NCBI GenBank assembly: GCA_023145395.1
Contig: JAGLDW010000472.1
Span: 1 to 24,073 of the forward strand
Origin: Lentisphaeria bacterium
GTDB taxonomy: Bacteria; Verrucomicrobiota; Lentisphaeria; Oligosphaerales; Lenti-02
DNA length: 24,073 nucleotides
Direction of reading: 5' to 3'
This document shows, piece by piece, positions 21,498 to 24,073 of this stretch (position 1 is the stretch's first letter; every line of letters begins with the position of its first letter). Made by a program: the position numbers and the translations under genes. The notes below the pieces were generated by a model. It did not search any database. It was not told the DNA's origin and saw only the letters and a list, made by a program, of their open reading frames with translations.

Positions 21498-24073
21498 ATG
21501 CGCAGACTTTCACTGGTCATGCTCTACGGATGCCTGACCTTCACCGCCGCCGCCCAGGAGGTGCTCGGCTCGAGGGCCGCCAGGGCGTCTGTGAAGTACA
21601 AACCTTGGTGGCGCTTGGAGGAAGCGCTCTTCGGCTACCGGCCCGAGTTCGACCCGGGCATCGCCTGTTTCGGTCCCGACAACGAGACATACATGCGCTT
21701 TGGAGATGTCGTCCAGACACTCGACGGCGCGGGGAACTGGCAACGGCTCCCGCTGGCGCCCGCCGTGAAGAAAATCTTCTCCACGTGGGATGGTGTCTTC
21801 ATGCAGGGGTACTTCGCGGAGGAGCACATCGTCTTCGATGACGCGGGAGACGCCTATGCGGTGCTCAATGCGACGCGCTCCTCGATCGGGCGCCTTTTCC
21901 TGCTCCATTCGCGGGACCGTTGCCGCACGTGGCGCGCCTACGCCGTGGGCTTGGGATATGGCAGGCTGGAACGGCGGGACGGGCACACGCGCATGAGCAG
22001 GCCGCCCCCCCTGCTAATCCATGATTCCGGACTGCGCGGCATTCTCCAACTTGTCGTGCCGGAGAAGAAGCCAGACGGATCGCTTGACGTCTCCAACTCC
22101 AAAGTCATCTCGGAAGACAGCTTTCTCGTGGCCAATCATTCCGGCGGCGGCAACTCGCTTGTCACCATCGGAAACCGCATCCATGTCTTCTTTCCTGGCA
22201 AGACTCCCATTGCCGGTCAGGAGCGCACGGGGACGCCCGAATACGTTGTGACGCACGACCTGGAAGACGGCACGACCACCGAGCCCGTGTTCCTTGGTTT
22301 CGGCGGTTCCGGCGCTCCGGACGCGCACAATCTGCCAGTCGTTTCCGCTGATAGCCAAGGCTACCTGCACGTCGTCCTCGGCGCCCACCACGATCCCTTC
22401 AAGTACACCCGCTCGCTCAAACCGAACAGCATCACGGACGGCTGGACGAAGCCGCAACGCTTTGGGACTCCGAAGCGAACCCCAAACGAGGGCAGCTACA
22501 CGTATGTCGGTCTGGTCTGCGACGCGGCCGACACGCTTCACGTGGTCGCCCGGTGGGCTGGCGAGAGCTACACTTTCAAACTCGCCTACCTGCGGAAACC
22601 GCATGGAAAGCCATGGGAAAAGAACCGAAATCTCGTGACGCCCTTCAAAGGCAACTACCACGTCTGGTATCACAAGCTGACCATCGACAGAAAGAACCGG
22701 CTGTTCCTCAACTACGTGTGCCGCGCCTCCATCAAACGCACGGACGAAGTGCCGTCGTTCGGAAAAAAATGGCCATCCGAGGACCTTTCAGGACGCTTCC
22801 TCACCCAGAGCCACTGCCTGCTCATGTCCGGTGACCAGGGGGACACCTGGCACTTGGCCACAAGCCGCGATCTGGGGGCAGAACGTCCGGATACCACGCC
22901 CGCGACTGCGCCCGGACAGAAGCTCGAGTTCGCCGAAGCGACGATGCGGCCCACGGGGCAACTCGGCGGGCCTTTCCGCGAAATGGCCGGAGCTGGCCGG
23001 TTTCTGGTCGTGGGCGTCGGGCAACGTGCAACCGTGCTGGACGTCTCCGATCCGACTAGACTCAGACTCGTGGGCGATTCTGCCGCGCTGGGTGACTCCA
23101 TCTATGACATCGACATCCAGGGAGACATTGTCGCCGTCGCCGCCTGGCGGGGTGGTCTGCATCTTTTCAGACTTGAGAAGACAGGCAGTCTGCAGCCGTT
23201 AGGAACCTGGAAAGGTGGGGAAGCCCGTCGCTTCCAATGGCAGGGAAGACACCTCTATCTGACCACGGGGAGAGGCGGCCTGCACGTCTTGGACACAAGC
23301 AATCCGAGCGAACTGGTGGAACTGGGCGCGCTGCGTGGAATCGACATCTGCGCCGTGGCGCTCCATGGCGGACTGGCGTACGGGGCGCTGGGTTCCGGCG
23401 GCCTCAACGTCATGGACGTCAGCGATCCCGCGCATCCCAGGCAACTTTCCGTGCTGTACAAGCCAATGTCGGGGTCGGATCGCAAGAACGCCGCATACAA
23501 CGTGACGGTTGGCGGCGAGATCCTGTACGTCTGCCCGGGGCCAGCGCCTTCCGTTCTGCGCGTGTTCGACTTGAAGAACCCTCGCCAGCCCCTTGAGACG
23601 GCGGACCTGGAGAAGCCATGGGGCTGGGGGCGGCCAGTCGCCCTCCACGGAGACAGACTGCTCATGGCGAGTCTCCAGGGACTGCGCATCCTGAAACAGG
23701 GACCGACACCACAGGAGCTTGTGTCCTGGGAGAGCCGGTCCATAGGCAGTGTAACGGTGATTGGGGACACTGCGTACGCCACGCTTGGCGGTGATGGCAT
23801 TGCCGCCCTGGACATATCCTCTTCAGACAGCGTGAAAGAAATCGGGCGCTACTCCCAACCCGGAACGCCATTCGCGCTTGCGGCGGAAGGCCAGACGCTC
23901 TTCGTCGCCGACTGGAAGCACGGCATACGAATTTTCGATGTGGCGAACGCGGACAGGCCCGTCGAAAGACGTTCACTGGTCAAGTATCCCCATGTCTTTG
24001 CGATGTCCGCACGCCGGGGCGTGCTTGCGGCGGCGCTCGGAGCGGAAGGCGCGGTTCTCATTCAGACTCCCAA
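21498..24073 (+). CDS. Large exported BNR-like plus LVIVD beta-propeller protein, 3' end outside window
   Basis: At least 858 residues without a stop to the right edge. The start ATG 21498 has GGAG seven bases upstream. A signal peptide covers about 1-19 (cleavage AAA-Q). Residues ~25-480 resemble the BNR_4-type seven-bladed propeller that includes polysaccharide lyases such as ulvan lyases: repeated DAHNLPVVSADSQGYLHVV, GAHHDPFKYTRS (His297, His298), SYTYVGLVCDAADTLHVVARW and YHKLTIDRKNRLFLNYV. From about 500 the protein changes to LVIVD-type repeats: VLDVSDPTRL (513-), VLDTSNPSEL, VMDVSDPAHP, VFDLKNPRQP, ALDISSSDSV and IFDVANADRP, building a second propeller. It is probably a secreted carbohydrate-active or glycan-binding protein. 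Catalysis is not proven from sequence. Confidence 0.8.
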   Translation, partial: MRRLSLVMLYGCLTFTAAAQEVLGSRAARASVKYKPWWRLEEALFGYRPEFDPGIACFGPDNETYMRFGDVVQTLDGAGNWQRLPLAPAVKKIFSTWDGVFMQGYFAEEHIVFDDAGDAYAVLNATRSSIGRLFLLHSRDRCRTWRAYAVGLGYGRLERRDGHTRMSRPPPLLIHDSGLRGILQLVVPEKKPDGSLDVSNSKVISEDSFLVANHSGGGNSLVTIGNRIHVFFPGKTPIAGQERTGTPEYVVTHDLEDGTTTEPVFLGFGGSGAPDAHNLPVVSADSQGYLHVVLGAHHDPFKYTRSLKPNSITDGWTKPQRFGTPKRTPNEGSYTYVGLVCDAADTLHVVARWAGESYTFKLAYLRKPHGKPWEKNRNLVTPFKGNYHVWYHKLTIDRKNRLFLNYVCRASIKRTDEVPSFGKKWPSEDLSGRFLTQSHCLLMSGDQGDTWHLATSRDLGAERPDTTPATAPGQKLEFAEATMRPTGQLGGPFREMAGAGRFLVVGVGQRATVLDVSDPTRLRLVGDSAALGDSIYDIDIQGDIVAVAAWRGGLHLFRLEKTGSLQPLGTWKGGEARRFQWQGRHLYLTTGRGGLHVLDTSNPSELVELGALRGIDICAVALHGGLAYGALGSGGLNVMDVSDPAHPRQLSVLYKPMSGSDRKNAAYNVTVGGEILYVCPGPAPSVLRVFDLKNPRQPLETADLEKPWGWGRPVALHGDRLLMASLQGLRILKQGPTPQELVSWESRSIGSVTVIGDTAYATLGGDGIAALDISSSDSVKEIGRYSQPGTPFALAAEGQTLFVADWKHGIRIFDVANADRPVERRSLVKYPHVFAMSARRGVLAAALGAEGAVLIQTP

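Noticed and set aside
21046..21520. Two overlapping minus-strand frames in the 579-bp spacer
   Set aside because: Their translations are low-complexity and cover inverted repeats; no ribosome site or family match is apparent.

Overview
The window reads as a GC-rich chromosome segment from an anaerobic, diderm (Gram-negative-type) bacterium. The diderm inference rests on an LptE-like lipoprotein, a BamD-like TPR protein, a lytic transglycosylase and a type II secretion/type IV pilus-like operon. The anaerobic inference rests on a glycyl radical enzyme and two radical SAM proteins, one of them an anaerobic sulfatase maturase. Paired Gfo/Idh/MocA and URO-D-family genes, an EF-hand exported protein and a BNR/LVIVD exported protein are typical of polysaccharide-degrading PVC-group lineages (Lentisphaerae, Kiritimatiellae, Verrucomicrobia and relatives). 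That placement is inference; no rRNA or other phylogenetic marker is present.

Layout. 1-1805 (+): the end of a LolD/MacB-type ABC ATPase and two exported or membrane-anchored thioredoxin-like proteins with the same Cys-41 residues-Cys arrangement. 1837-4837 (-): a TauE/SafE anion exporter followed by a glycyl radical enzyme whose active-site motif is GCNW rather than the GCxE of eliminases. 5210-6712 (+): glycerol kinase. 6966-7913 (-): a secreted six-EF-hand protein. 8130-10766 (+): an overlapping three-gene operon of anaerobic sulfatase maturase, membrane-anchored lytic transglycosylase and a SirB1-like protein. 10928-12607 (-): TPR protein and LptE-like lipoprotein. 12903-20314 (+): a long run of closely packed genes with two GspF-like platform proteins, a compact GspE-like ATPase and three small pseudopilin-like proteins, running by ATGA overlap into a Gfo/Idh/MocA oxidoreductase, then a URO-D-family protein and a PflX-like radical SAM protein. 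20409-20918 (-): a HIT hydrolase. 21498 to the right edge (+): a large exported BNR-like plus LVIVD beta-propeller protein, cut by the window.

The best candidates for undescribed biology are the exporter plus glycyl radical enzyme pair, which might cleave a C-S bond and export the sulfite, and the reduced secretion/pilus operon with tandem GspF proteins, an ATPase lacking the N1 domain and the Zn module, and pseudopilins with atypical cleavage residues. Gene-free spaces carry GC-rich direct and inverted repeats. One repeat occurs in two oppositely oriented copies 16 kb apart. I saw no tRNA, rRNA, CRISPR array, insertion sequence or prophage.
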